From positions 1 to 64,000 of the forward strand of contig NZ_AUJU01000003.1 in assembly GCF_000424385.1 (NCBI RefSeq): a DNA stretch of 64,000 nt. The letters run 5' to 3'. Of the stretch, positions 8,529-16,936 are shown piece by piece; position 1 is the stretch's first letter, and each line of letters begins with the position of its first letter. Source of the stretch: Butyrivibrio sp. LC3010 (lineage in GTDB: Bacteria > Bacillota > Clostridia > Lachnospirales > Lachnospiraceae). The position numbers and the translations under genes are program-made. Under the pieces are notes generated by a model that saw only the letters and a program-made list of their open reading frames with translations, was not told the origin of the DNA and searched no databases.

Positions 8529-8553
8529 GAATCACTGTAAGCTACAGCGATTC
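8529..8553. terminator. Bidirectional intrinsic terminator between HD-GYP gene and murA
   Basis: GAATCACTGTA and TACAGCGATTC pair with one mismatch. T-rich tracts follow on both strands (TTTTTG on plus; seven T on minus), so it can end transcription of both convergent genes. Confidence 0.8.
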
Positions 8554-8583
8554 TTTTTGTTTATATTCATGTTTGTATTTATG

Positions 8584-9876
8584 TTATGCAAACTTTAATT
8601 TGAATTTCTGAAGTTCTCTGTCAGAATCTATCTTTTGAATCTGAGCTCCAAGTTCTCTGAGTTTTACATCAAAGTCCTCATAACCTCTCTCGATATATTT
8701 GATATCTTCCACAGTAGTAAATCCCTCAGCTGTAAGTCCTGCTATTACAAGGGCTGCTCCGGCACGTAAATCCGGTGCTGCTACTTCTGCACCTGTATAT
8801 TGATCAACGCCTTCAATAATTGCAGTACTTCCCTCAACTTTGATGCTGGCTCCCATTCTGGTAAGCTCATCAACGTATTTAAAGCGATTCTCAAAGAGCG
8901 ATTCTGTTACAAGACTTATACCACTTGCAAGTCCGAGTACAACAGTAATCTGCGGCTGCATATCCGTAGGATATCCCGGATATGGAAGTGTCTTTACATG
9001 GACATTCTTCATTCTCTTAGTTGCTACGACTCTGACTGCATCATCAGATTCGAGAACCTGACATCCCATCTCAGTGAGCTTGGCACTTATTGATTCCAAA
9101 TGCTTGGGTATTACATTTTTGATAGTGACATCACCCTTAGTAGCAGCTGCAGCCATCATAAATGTTCCTGCCTCTATCTGATCAGGAATTATCGTGTACT
9201 CTGTCCCGTGCAGCCTCTCAACACCTCTAATACGTATTATGTCAGTACCGGCACCTTTAATGTCAGCACCCATACTATTTAAGAAGTTGGCAAGGTCAAC
9301 CACATGTGGTTCCTTGGCAGCATTCTCAATTATTGTTTTCCCTTCTGCCATAGAAGCTGCCATCATAATATTGATCGTAGCACCTACGCTGGCTATATCG
9401 AGATAAATATGGTTAGCTACTAATCTGTCTGCCTGGGCACTTATAATTCCATGTTCTATTGAAACATTCGCGCCAAGAGCAGTAAATCCCTTTATATGCT
9501 GGTCGATAGGTCTGAGACCGATATTACATCCACCTGGAAGTACGACCTGCGCATTCTTGTATTTTCCAAGAAAAGCACCAAGCATATAATATGATGCTCT
9601 TATCTTTTTAATAAACTCATTCTCTATTTTGTATGAGCTAACCTGTGATGCATTGATTGTAACTGAATGACGGCCTGTTCTGTCGATCAGTACCCCTATG
9701 CTCTCCATTGCCTGAAGCATTACATTTGTATCAGCCTCATCAGGCATATTGTCTATATATACAGTCTCATCGGTCATAGAAGCCGCAGCAAGAATAGCCA
9801 GTGCAGCATTCTTAGCTCCACCGATTTCAACTTCACCTACAAGTGGTGTCCCACCTTTAATAACATATTTTTCCAT
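8584..9876 (-). CDS. murA: UDP-N-acetylglucosamine 1-carboxyvinyltransferase MurA
   Basis: First committed enzyme of peptidoglycan precursor synthesis; it adds enolpyruvate from PEP to UDP-GlcNAc in the cytoplasm. The substrate-binding KN pair is at residues 22-23 and the catalytic loop LPGGCNIGLRPIDQHIKG carries the active Cys (about 117), the residue alkylated by fosfomycin. At 430 residues with the full inside-out alpha/beta barrel it is standard length. The start ATG has a weak AGGA Shine-Dalgarno. It has its own promoter (9949-9977), and a small hairpin (ATTCAC/GTGAAT) lies in the leader. Whether the genome carries a second murA cannot be judged here. Confidence 0.97.
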   Translation of the reverse strand: MEKYVIKGGTPLVGEVEIGGAKNAALAILAAASMTDETVYIDNMPDEADTNVMLQAMESIGVLIDRTGRHSVTINASQVSSYKIENEFIKKIRASYYMLGAFLGKYKNAQVVLPGGCNIGLRPIDQHIKGFTALGANVSIEHGIISAQADRLVANHIYLDIASVGATINIMMAASMAEGKTIIENAAKEPHVVDLANFLNSMGADIKGAGTDIIRIRGVERLHGTEYTIIPDQIEAGTFMMAAAATKGDVTIKNVIPKHLESISAKLTEMGCQVLESDDAVRVVATKRMKNVHVKTLPYPGYPTDMQPQITVVLGLASGISLVTESLFENRFKYVDELTRMGASIKVEGSTAIIEGVDQYTGAEVAAPDLRAGAALVIAGLTAEGFTTVEDIKYIERGYEDFDVKLRELGAQIQKIDSDRELQKFKLKFA

Positions 9877-9948
9877 AATTTCCTATATTCACACCTTCGT
9901 GAATCTTTTAGTTGATAAACTTTCTCCCCAATTTTATAAACGCTTTAT

Positions 9949-9977
9949 GTTATACCACAAATTAAAACATTTGTAAA
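9949..9977 (-). promoter_or_regulatory. Promoter of murA
   Basis: TTTACA, 17 nt, TATAAC on the minus strand, in the 110-nt gap between the M23 peptidase gene and murA. Predicted start is about 65 nt before the murA ATG. Confidence 0.65.
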
Positions 9978-9986
9978 ATGAACCCA

Positions 9987-11564
9987 TTAATTAAGATAAT
10001 TAAGCGGATTAACCTGAGAGCCATTTATCAGTATTTCAAAATGTATATGCGCGCCGGTACTTACGCCGGTGTTACCGCTAAGTGCTATCTTCTGTCCCTG
10101 AGAAACGGACTGTCCGGGCTTAACCAATATTTTGGATAAGTGTCCATATCTGGTCTCTCTTCCATCAGAATGACTGATGTAGACAACATAACCATAGCCA
10201 CGTCCCCATCCGGCTCTTGTTACAACACCGGCATTAGATGCCATGACAGCAGTACCTACAGGAGTTGCCCAGTCAATTCCTTTGTGGAAAGAACTTGCAC
10301 CCTTTGTAGGAGCATTCCTTCGTCCAAATCCGGAAGACAGTCTTCCTCCAGATATAGGTTTAATATATGTGGGAGGAACGATGGTTCCCCTTTCTACAAT
10401 CTTGGGAACTGCTTCATAGGTCACCTCTTCCTTTTGAATATCACGACCTACTTCGCTATTATTAACATACGAAACCATAGCCACAACTTTTCGGTGACCG
10501 TCTGAGGGTTCCTGAACAACTTCAGACCTTGTTGTATACCAGGAATCATTATCCCTGTAAATAACGTCAGCCTCATAGTCTTCTTCGTAATACTGCTGCT
10601 TTGTATATACAACAGCCAGTTCCGGTTCAGGAACTGTAACTATGATCTCATCTCCTATTCTTATGGTTGAGTTCTCATCTTCTATAGTTTCATTTATCGC
10701 TATAAGCTGATTCATCGGTATTCCGAAATCTTCAGCTATAGTTCCTAATGTATCGCCTGCCTTTATTTCGTATATCTGATTAGTCTCCTGATCCTTGGTG
10801 ACTTCATCTATGGCAGTCTGAATATCAGTAATTTCTGAAGATGGCAAATAGCTTTCGACCACTTCCACCTTATCACCAAAATCTATTGACATAAGTCCCA
10901 ACTGATAATCATCAAAGCTTTTTTCGACAATCAATGGCTTGATCTCTCTGAAAATATCAGATATTGCCTGATTAATTCCAGCCTCAGGAAGCTTAATCTC
11001 CTCTTCCTGCTTCTTGGCCTCTTCGACTGATACAACCTGTGATGTAAGCACATTTACCTCACGGGTAGGGTCCGTTACAAGTTCAACCTTGTATTCACCC
11101 TCTGTATCGTATTTTCCAAGGGCCTCCCCTAAAAGAGTAAAAACATCATCTTTACTAGAAAGATTGACTGAGTATTTATTGATTTTAACAGTATATGAGC
11201 GTTCCAGTGTTGTCGAAATATTATTTTTGAGTACCTCAAGCATTCTGGCTCTGACTGCTTTTTTAGAGTCAATCTGTCCAAACAGTACATCATCGCCCTC
11301 AAGCTCAAGATTAGCATCCACAAGTATGAGTTCTTCACTCTCAGCAGCAAGCTGCCTTCTGGCATCCCTCAGGCATTTCTCTGCAGCTTGTTTAGACGAT
11401 AGTGTTCCGACTTCCACTCCGTTTAATGAAACTTTAAAAATATTATCACCCGAACTTTGTATCGGCGAATAAATCGGCAATATCATGACCACCCAGACAA
11501 TTGCCGCCATAATAGTAGCCTGAAAAATGCCCACTCGAATTTTTTTGAGCTTATAAAACTTCAT
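9987..11564 (-). CDS. Membrane-anchored M23 peptidoglycan endopeptidase with LysM and G5 domains
   Basis: A 525-residue cell-envelope hydrolase. Order: cytoplasmic basic start, a membrane anchor (about 13-33), a long alpha/beta region with internal repeat character (about 40-260), a LysM domain (YEIKAGDTLGTIAEDFGI, about 266-312), a G5-like beta domain (about 320-400), and a C-terminal M23 lysostaphin-type peptidase with SSFHKGIDWA, YGHLSKI and GAHIHFEI. The HxxxD and HxH zinc ligands are intact, so it should be active, cutting peptidoglycan cross-bridges. It starts 3 nt after a coiled-coil tail-anchored protein gene, and the two are probably coexpressed. M23 enzymes often depend on coiled-coil partners (EnvC or FtsX systems), which makes the neighbour suggestive. 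Confidence 0.92.
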   Translation of the reverse strand: MKFYKLKKIRVGIFQATIMAAIVWVVMILPIYSPIQSSGDNIFKVSLNGVEVGTLSSKQAAEKCLRDARRQLAAESEELILVDANLELEGDDVLFGQIDSKKAVRARMLEVLKNNISTTLERSYTVKINKYSVNLSSKDDVFTLLGEALGKYDTEGEYKVELVTDPTREVNVLTSQVVSVEEAKKQEEEIKLPEAGINQAISDIFREIKPLIVEKSFDDYQLGLMSIDFGDKVEVVESYLPSSEITDIQTAIDEVTKDQETNQIYEIKAGDTLGTIAEDFGIPMNQLIAINETIEDENSTIRIGDEIIVTVPEPELAVVYTKQQYYEEDYEADVIYRDNDSWYTTRSEVVQEPSDGHRKVVAMVSYVNNSEVGRDIQKEEVTYEAVPKIVERGTIVPPTYIKPISGGRLSSGFGRRNAPTKGASSFHKGIDWATPVGTAVMASNAGVVTRAGWGRGYGYVVYISHSDGRETRYGHLSKILVKPGQSVSQGQKIALSGNTGVSTGAHIHFEILINGSQVNPLNYLN

Positions 11565-11567
11565 TCT

Positions 11568-12143
11568 TTAAACCAACCCTATAATTCGTAGAACTACAAG
11601 AGCCAAGTTGGCAATAGTAGCGATCAGAATGATCACTGTCAAAGGCATAATACCTCTGTTCTTTGCTCTATTAGCCCTCTGCATGGAATCAAGCTGTCTC
11701 ACAAGCATAGTGAATTCACCTCTGATTGATTCCATCTGTTTCTTTAAATCCTCTTTAATCTCATCAAGCTGCTTCTTTTGTTCATCTATTACAGCAGCCT
11801 GGACGTTCCTGTAAATTCTTACTCCGACATCATGAGTAGCTTCGTCACTTTTATTAAGTCTGTCGCTCAGATTATCCTTAAGTTCTCTGATAGCATTATC
11901 AAGTTCCTGTACATTGACATCTGCCTCATCTCTGTCCTTCTTTAGATCCTTAAGAGCTATTTCAATATTATTCAGTCTGTCCTCAAGCTTATGTGCATTT
12001 TGACGAAGAACATTTATCTCTTCTTCATATTGCCTGTTCTGATTCTCAATCTGCTCTCTATGAGCCGCCTCAGCAGCAGCATTAGCATTTATTATCTCTT
12101 GCGCACTGATTTTCCCAGCAAGTTTATCCATTATATTATCCAT
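11568..12143 (-). CDS. Tail-anchored coiled-coil protein of unknown function
   Basis: A highly charged helical protein of 191 residues. A long coiled coil (about residues 25-155, Glu/Lys/Gln/Asp-rich with heptad leucines) is followed by one hydrophobic segment (PLTVIILIATIANLALVVL) at the extreme C-terminus, so the bulk is probably cytoplasmic and tail-anchored. I chose the ATG at 12143 because GGGAGGGG lies directly upstream; earlier in-frame ATGs at 12176 and 12167 have no Shine-Dalgarno. It precedes the M23 peptidase gene by 3 nt. No family was recognised. A scaffold or regulator of the downstream hydrolase is a guess from position only. Confidence 0.8.
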   Translation of the reverse strand: MDNIMDKLAGKISAQEIINANAAAEAAHREQIENQNRQYEEEINVLRQNAHKLEDRLNNIEIALKDLKKDRDEADVNVQELDNAIRELKDNLSDRLNKSDEATHDVGVRIYRNVQAAVIDEQKKQLDEIKEDLKKQMESIRGEFTMLVRQLDSMQRANRAKNRGIMPLTVIILIATIANLALVVLRIIGLV

Positions 12144-12174
12144 AGCCCCTCCCGTCAACAAATGCATTCTGTCC

Positions 12175-12203
12175 ATTTTATTTAATTAAAACTTTATAGC
12201 CAA
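12175..12203 (-). promoter_or_regulatory. Possible promoter of the coiled-coil/M23 operon
   Basis: TTGGCT, 17 nt, TAAAAT on the minus strand, giving a leader of about 25 nt that ends in the strong GGGAGGGG ribosome-binding site. Confidence 0.4.
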
Positions 12204-12316
12204 ATACTAGATTACATTATTTATGCATTTCGCACAATAATACTATGAAATAATTCCTTGTTTTGTTTATATTAACGTCTAGTTTAAATTTTATTAATAA
12301 TTTGTTCATATTTGAT

Positions 12317-12325
12317 TGTTATAAT
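12317..12325 (+). promoter_or_regulatory. Extended -10 promoter upstream of a structured RNA
   Basis: TGTTATAAT is a consensus extended -10 element on the plus strand; no convincing -35 box is present 16-18 nt upstream. Predicted start is about 12332, just before the structured segment. Confidence 0.45.
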
Positions 12326-12331
12326 TAAACA

Positions 12332-12450
12332 GAACCAAGGAAAATGAGGTTCATGAGCGAAGCTTATTAGTAGCTCCGAAAGATAGATAAATTTTTTCAT
12401 AATAGCCCGGGTGCCGAAAGGTGCCTGGGCACTCCTCATTATTGAGGAAT
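12332..12450 (+). ncRNA. Candidate structured RNA (unassigned class)
   Basis: The 384-nt gap between two minus-strand genes contains a compact set of helices on the plus strand: an outer stem AATGAGG (12343-12349) with CCTCATT (12434-12440), a small GAGC/GCTC helix (12355-12376), and an 11-bp hairpin GCCCGGGTGCC-GAAA-GGTGCCTGGGC (12405-12430) capped by a GNRA tetraloop. That hairpin uses three G-U wobbles, which pair only if the plus strand is the RNA. The 3' arm of the outer stem can instead form CCTCA/TGAGG (12434-12447), a switch-like alternative. It matches no riboswitch class I could recall, and no gene follows on the same strand. The remainder of the gap (12451-12560) holds one more hairpin (12477-12502). 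Confidence 0.5.
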
Positions 12451-12560
12451 TATTACTTTCAATATAGATTTCTATCTGAACGCATATAGGAAAATGCGTT
12501 CAAAAATCCGTTATTTCACAGATTCCTGAACGTATTCCATTTATATATCTATAAATGATA

Positions 12561-13199
12561 TCAATCATTCTGAAGCGTTATTGACTGTATCTCTTCATTC
12601 AGTGATAGCATTCTGTCGTCAAGCTCCGCCACCATCCTGGCACATTCAAATAACTGCGCTTTTATATTTGCAGGTGCCTTGGTCTCGAATTTATATTGAA
12701 TCTTATGTTCCAGACTTGCCCAGAAATCCATGGCAACAGTACGAATCTGGACCTCAACCTTAACCTCTGCCTTATGATCAGACAAATATACAGGAACTGC
12801 AACAATCATGTGATAGCTGCGGTAGCCACTGGTTTTGGGATTCATTATGTAATCCTTTATAGTCAGTACCTTAATGTCCTGCTGGTTGCTTATCATGTCC
12901 GCAATACGATAAATATCTGAAGTAAAAGAGCATATGATTCTGATACCGGCTATATCATTGATATATTTCATCATGTTTTCCAGTGTTGATTCATAGCCGT
13001 GCCTTTTAAGCTTTTTAACAATACTTTCAGGAGTCTTAATTCTGGACTTTATATGTTCTATCGGATTATATCTGTGAACTTCTTGAAATTCATCATTTAG
13101 TATCTCAATTTTTGTATTTATTTGTTTAAGAGCTGAATTATATAGAAGGCTGACTTCTTCCCAGCTTTTTATATCTCCATCTGAAAATCTGGACTCCAT
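12561..13199 (-). CDS. Small alarmone synthetase, (p)ppGpp synthase (RelQ/SAS1 type)
   Basis: A 212-residue protein made only of the RelA/SpoT synthetase domain, without a hydrolase or TGS/ACT regions. Typical motifs are RIKTPESIVKKLKR (ATP binding), DIAGIRIICSF, GYRSYHMIVAVPV (G-loop-like Tyr) and VEVQIRTVAMDFWASLEHKI with the catalytic Glu. Length and the C-terminal helices match the tetrameric SAS1/RelQ group, which transfers pyrophosphate from ATP to GTP or GDP. The ATG is preceded by a weak GGGGG-containing leader (13200-13210). It appears to be a single gene between the structured RNA and the polysaccharide locus. Confidence 0.93.
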   Translation of the reverse strand: MESRFSDGDIKSWEEVSLLYNSALKQINTKIEILNDEFQEVHRYNPIEHIKSRIKTPESIVKKLKRHGYESTLENMMKYINDIAGIRIICSFTSDIYRIADMISNQQDIKVLTIKDYIMNPKTSGYRSYHMIVAVPVYLSDHKAEVKVEVQIRTVAMDFWASLEHKIQYKFETKAPANIKAQLFECARMVAELDDRMLSLNEEIQSITLQND

Positions 13200-13261
13200 A
13201 GTATTCCCCCTGTATGGTCCATCACCAAATACATCTATTATTATTTACCCAAAAGTACCCA

Positions 13262-14191
13262 TCATTTATCCCAATAGCTCTTGTTCATTGAACATGCTCT
13301 TACAAGCGCCTTGGGAAGCTTTTTATAACGCCTTCCCATTCTGTATCCAATAAATCTGAACCCACACATTACAATATAATGAGGCACCAGATACAGCTTC
13401 CCGATATGTTGAAAATGTCTAATGGTATCCCTCACCATACGCTTGCCCTCAGATTCAGACTTGATTCCGGAAAAGATTTCAGGATGATCAGTCTGAGACA
13501 CACCAAGGTCAAAATTCCGATGAAACTGCTGCATACAGGAATAATTATGGGAATGTATTACTCCCGCATCAGGTACATAGCATATCGCATATCCCTGATA
13601 CATTGCGTTTCCTGCATATACCATGTCTTCATTGAAAATCGCCTTGTGAAGGAACCCTCCTACCTTATCAAAAACATCTCTTCTATACATTGCACAAACA
13701 TTGGAACAGAAGAAAGTTTTTATCCCAAGGTTTGGTAAATCTTTGATTGTCTTGCGAATGTATTCTGTAGGGTAATTGAATTTTCTTGAATAGCGTTCAG
13801 CCAGATTGCAATCGCTTTTAGGATACTGTCTACCATAAGCTGCTGCTACCTGCGGATCTTCCAGCTCTTTTATAAGATTGGAGATCAAATGATAATCCCT
13901 TGGCACAGCATCCTGAGTAATCATAAGAAAGCAATCTGCTGTTGACAAACTTACTCCAAGATTTCTAGTCTCACCATGATCAAATTCCTTCTTGGAAATA
14001 TGACGGACAATTATATTGTCATATTTGCCGATTGTATCCATGGCGTCTTTTCTTTCTACCAGATGATGCTTCTCTGTATTAATTATTATAATCTTCTCAG
14101 GTCTGTATGCCTGCTTCTCCAGCTCATCGATAAGCATGGAAAGCTCCGGTCCCGGTTTATATGTTGGTATTATTACATCTACTGTCTGCAT
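13262..14191 (-). CDS. GT2 family glycosyltransferase (rhamnosyltransferase-like)
   Basis: A cytoplasmic GT-A enzyme of 309 residues. The N-terminal VDVIIPTYKPG strand binds the nucleotide sugar, MITQDAVP supplies the DxD-like metal site, and AIFNEDMVYAGNAM carries the ED acidic pair expected to act as base. The KEFDHGETRNLG segment is typical of dTDP-rhamnose-using GT2 enzymes such as RfbN-type rhamnosyltransferases. The C-terminus is basic and amphipathic, suggesting peripheral membrane contact. The ribosome-binding site is AAAGGAG. It lies downstream of the LCP gene's terminator, so it is probably transcribed separately. Donor specificity is inferred from similarity only. Confidence 0.85.
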   Translation of the reverse strand: MQTVDVIIPTYKPGPELSMLIDELEKQAYRPEKIIIINTEKHHLVERKDAMDTIGKYDNIIVRHISKKEFDHGETRNLGVSLSTADCFLMITQDAVPRDYHLISNLIKELEDPQVAAAYGRQYPKSDCNLAERYSRKFNYPTEYIRKTIKDLPNLGIKTFFCSNVCAMYRRDVFDKVGGFLHKAIFNEDMVYAGNAMYQGYAICYVPDAGVIHSHNYSCMQQFHRNFDLGVSQTDHPEIFSGIKSESEGKRMVRDTIRHFQHIGKLYLVPHYIVMCGFRFIGYRMGRRYKKLPKALVRACSMNKSYWDK

Positions 14192-14298
14192 TATACTCCT
14201 TTAAATCATAAACAAATTCCAATGGATTGTTATGAGTATGCTTGTTTCAGTACATATTCAGCTTGCGCAAGTGCGCAAATATCTCATAGCTCAAATAA

Positions 14299-14322
14299 AG
14301 CCCCGGCTGAAATGCCGGGGCT
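14299..14322 (-). terminator. Intrinsic terminator after the LCP gene
   Basis: AGCCCCGGC and GCCGGGGCT form a perfect 9-bp GC-rich stem with a 6-nt loop, followed on the minus strand by TTTATTT. It starts 15 nt after the LCP stop codon. Confidence 0.88.
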
Positions 14323-14336
14323 AGTCTTCAAAACTT

Positions 14337-15428
14337 CTATCTGTCAAGATACTCATCCGTATCAGCAGCGATCTTCTGGCTGTATTCCTCAACACTTGAA
14401 GATACCTGATATTCAGCATCATCAAAGAGGAATTCATGAAGCCACTTAACATTAGAAGCAAGATTTACTGGAATTACACAACTTCCCTTTTTACCAATTG
14501 TACCGGTTGCTCTCATATCCGCTACCGGGAATCCATCATTTGCAACTACATTATAATTGGTAACATTTCCTAATAATTTTACAATATCATCAAGTCCAAG
14601 TGAAGTATATGTCTCACCAAAAACCTTATTTGCGACATTTTCAAGTTCAGAAATGTTTACTGTTTTAGCCTTTTCCAAAATAGCCATGAGAACTGTTCTC
14701 TGTCTCTCAGCTCTCTTGAAATCATCACCGGCTGTGTACCTTATACGGCAATATGCAGTAGCCTGAAGGCCGTCAAGTGTCTGCATTCCTGTCTGAGTAA
14801 CCGGTGTGTATTTTTTATTGAGTTCTTCTGCCATAGTTGACTGGTAGTTGTTAAGATGAGTTATCTCATTCTCTTCAATGTTAATATCAACTCCACCAAG
14901 CTCATCTATAACATCTGTAAGGCCACCAAATCCAATTGTAACGAAATCAGTTATATCCATATCCAGATTCATATTCAGCATTGAGATAGCCTGCTCAGGG
15001 CCACCAGCCATATATGCTGCATTACACTTGGTATATGTATCATTACTAAGATTAAGATATGTATCACGGTATACTGAAACCAGTCTGATATCACCTGTAG
15101 CATTGTTGATTGAAGCAATCATGATGGTATCACTTCTGGTATTCTTATCAAGATCGCCCTCACGAGAATCTACACCAAAGAGTGCCAGATTCGTATAGCC
15201 TGTCATCTGCTCATTCTCTTCGACTCCGGTATTCACACTCTCGGCAATTACCTTCTCATCAAGATTGACCTTACCTACCTTATCAACTTTAATCCTGCCA
15301 AACAAAGTCCAAACTATAAAAAGAAGTATAAGCAGAACAACAATTTCAACCCCAAAAATCACAAGTGCTCTCTTTGTGTTCTTCTTTCTGCCTCTTCTGC
15401 CTGAGCTTCCACTCCTGCGATTAGACAT
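14337..15428 (-). CDS. LytR-CpsA-Psr (LCP) family glycopolymer transferase
   Basis: Membrane-anchored extracellular enzyme of the family that moves undecaprenyl-pyrophosphate-linked polymers onto peptidoglycan. A basic cytoplasmic start (rich in Arg, Gly and Ser) leads into one transmembrane helix (about 20-44). The LCP domain (about 78-280) has the FGVDSREG, TRSDTIMIASIN, VYRDTYL and RIRYTAGDDFKRAERQR motifs, with the Arg and Asp residues that coordinate pyrophosphate and Mg. At 363 residues it is normal length. It is the last gene of the block that contains the initiating phosphotransferase, which strongly suggests it attaches the polysaccharide made by this locus to the cell wall. Confidence 0.93.
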   Translation of the reverse strand: MSNRRSGSSGRRGRKKNTKRALVIFGVEIVVLLILLFIVWTLFGRIKVDKVGKVNLDEKVIAESVNTGVEENEQMTGYTNLALFGVDSREGDLDKNTRSDTIMIASINNATGDIRLVSVYRDTYLNLSNDTYTKCNAAYMAGGPEQAISMLNMNLDMDITDFVTIGFGGLTDVIDELGGVDINIEENEITHLNNYQSTMAEELNKKYTPVTQTGMQTLDGLQATAYCRIRYTAGDDFKRAERQRTVLMAILEKAKTVNISELENVANKVFGETYTSLGLDDIVKLLGNVTNYNVVANDGFPVADMRATGTIGKKGSCVIPVNLASNVKWLHEFLFDDAEYQVSSSVEEYSQKIAADTDEYLDR

Positions 15429-15505
15429 ATCAAAAATCTCCTTTAACTTATGTTTTCCACTGCCCTATTTTGCCACAAAAACAATAATTATACAAGCAAA
15501 AGTAA

Positions 15506-16909
15506 TCAGTAAGCATTCTTATTTATAAAGCCATGGAAAATCGTTCCTATAAGAATCCTGATATCAAATTCCATTGACCAGTTCTCTATATAGTAAATAT
15601 CATATTCTATACGTTTTCTTATAGAAGTATCTCCTCTGTAACCATTGATCTGAGCCCATCCTGTCAGTCCGGGTCTTACCTGATGCTTGACCATGTACCT
15701 TGGAATCTCCTGCTTGAACTTTTCAACAAACTGAGGTCTCTCCGGTCTTGGCCCGACAAGTGACATGTCTCCGATCAGAATGTTAAACAACTGAGGAAGT
15801 TCGTCTATACTATGAGATCTTAAAAATCTTCCAATTCCGGTTACTCTGGGATCATCCTTTGTAGTCCAACCCTTTTTCTCGCTTTTCTCAGACTGAAGCT
15901 TCATGGTTCTGAATTTGTACATCATGAAGCTCTGGCCGTGAAGTCCAACTCTCTCCTGCTTAAATATAATAGGTCCAGGACTTGAAGCCTTAACTGCTAT
16001 GGCAGATGCGAGCATTATTGGTGAAAAGAGAATTATTGCCACTATAGAGCCAACTATATCAACGATTCTCTTCACAAATACATTAAATGCATTTGTCAAT
16101 GGCACATATCTGATGTTAATAACCGGAAGTCCCATAATATCTTCCGTGTAAGGATTACTCGGGAAAAGGCTGGTATAGTCCGGTATGAATTTTGTATGAA
16201 CACCTGATTTCTCACACTCATCCACAAGCACTTCAAGTCTGTCATATCTGTCCAGGGGAAGAGTTATCGTAATCTCATCATATTCATTCTCTTCGAGAAG
16301 TTCAGGAAGCTTACCTATTTTTGAGATTACTTTTACCCCATGATAAGTTGTTCCGATCGGAACCGTATCATCAAGAATTCCGCTTACTACATATCCCCAT
16401 TGAGGATTATTGTTGATTCGACTGATATACCCTTCAGCGCTTCTTGAATATCCCACAAGGAGAATATGCTTTAAATTATATCCTTTTCTCCTGATATATC
16501 TTAGAAACCTCCGGAGCAAAACTCTTGAGAGGCTCATCAGTATGACATTTATCACCCCGAACATGATTATCATCTTACGGGAGAAATCGACCTGTTTAAC
16601 CATGTACAGCGCTACGAAGAATCCTATAACGCCAATAACATTGGCTCTTAGAATATTATATAGCTCAATCCTGGTCCTTGTGGCACGTCTTGGCGTATAG
16701 AGATTGACCATATTGTAAAGAACCATATATGCAGGCACCAAAAAATAGAGGGCAGTAAAATATGTCCCCATTGATAGGTAGCCTCCCTCCGGCTCTGAAA
16801 AAGGTGATTCAAATTTCAGATAAAATGCCAGCATATAGGAACAGGCCACAATTATGCCGTCCCCAACGACGTGCAGCATGTTCAGGTTTTTCTGATTATC
16901 TTTAATCAT
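15506..16909 (-). CDS. Polyprenyl glycosylphosphotransferase (initiating sugar-1-P transferase, WcaJ/PssY type)
   Basis: Starts polysaccharide repeat synthesis by transferring a sugar-1-phosphate, typically glucose or galactose, from UDP-sugar to undecaprenyl phosphate. Residues 1 to about 150 contain four membrane helices, 150-270 a CoA-binding-like Rossmann region (HILLVGYSRSAEGYI), and after a further helix (about 285-305) lies the catalytic domain with FKQERVGLHG, MYKFRTMK, SIDELPQLFNIL, DMSLVGPRPE and VRPGLTGWAQINGYRG. At 467 residues all family blocks are present. It is tightly linked to two GT2 genes upstream and the LCP gene downstream. Confidence 0.94.
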   Translation of the reverse strand: MIKDNQKNLNMLHVVGDGIIVACSYMLAFYLKFESPFSEPEGGYLSMGTYFTALYFLVPAYMVLYNMVNLYTPRRATRTRIELYNILRANVIGVIGFFVALYMVKQVDFSRKMIIMFGVINVILMSLSRVLLRRFLRYIRRKGYNLKHILLVGYSRSAEGYISRINNNPQWGYVVSGILDDTVPIGTTYHGVKVISKIGKLPELLEENEYDEITITLPLDRYDRLEVLVDECEKSGVHTKFIPDYTSLFPSNPYTEDIMGLPVINIRYVPLTNAFNVFVKRIVDIVGSIVAIILFSPIMLASAIAVKASSPGPIIFKQERVGLHGQSFMMYKFRTMKLQSEKSEKKGWTTKDDPRVTGIGRFLRSHSIDELPQLFNILIGDMSLVGPRPERPQFVEKFKQEIPRYMVKHQVRPGLTGWAQINGYRGDTSIRKRIEYDIYYIENWSMEFDIRILIGTIFHGFINKNAY

Positions 16910-16936
16910 ATCTATTTCATTCTATAACATTTTATT

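Noticed and set aside
8325-8540. 71-residue plus-strand ORF in the HD-GYP/murA gap
   Set aside because: It consists of the palindromic repeats and terminator, with no ribosome-binding site.
12344-12370. Eight-codon ORF as a leader peptide
   Set aside because: No downstream gene on the same strand and no run of regulatory codons; it overlaps the structured RNA.
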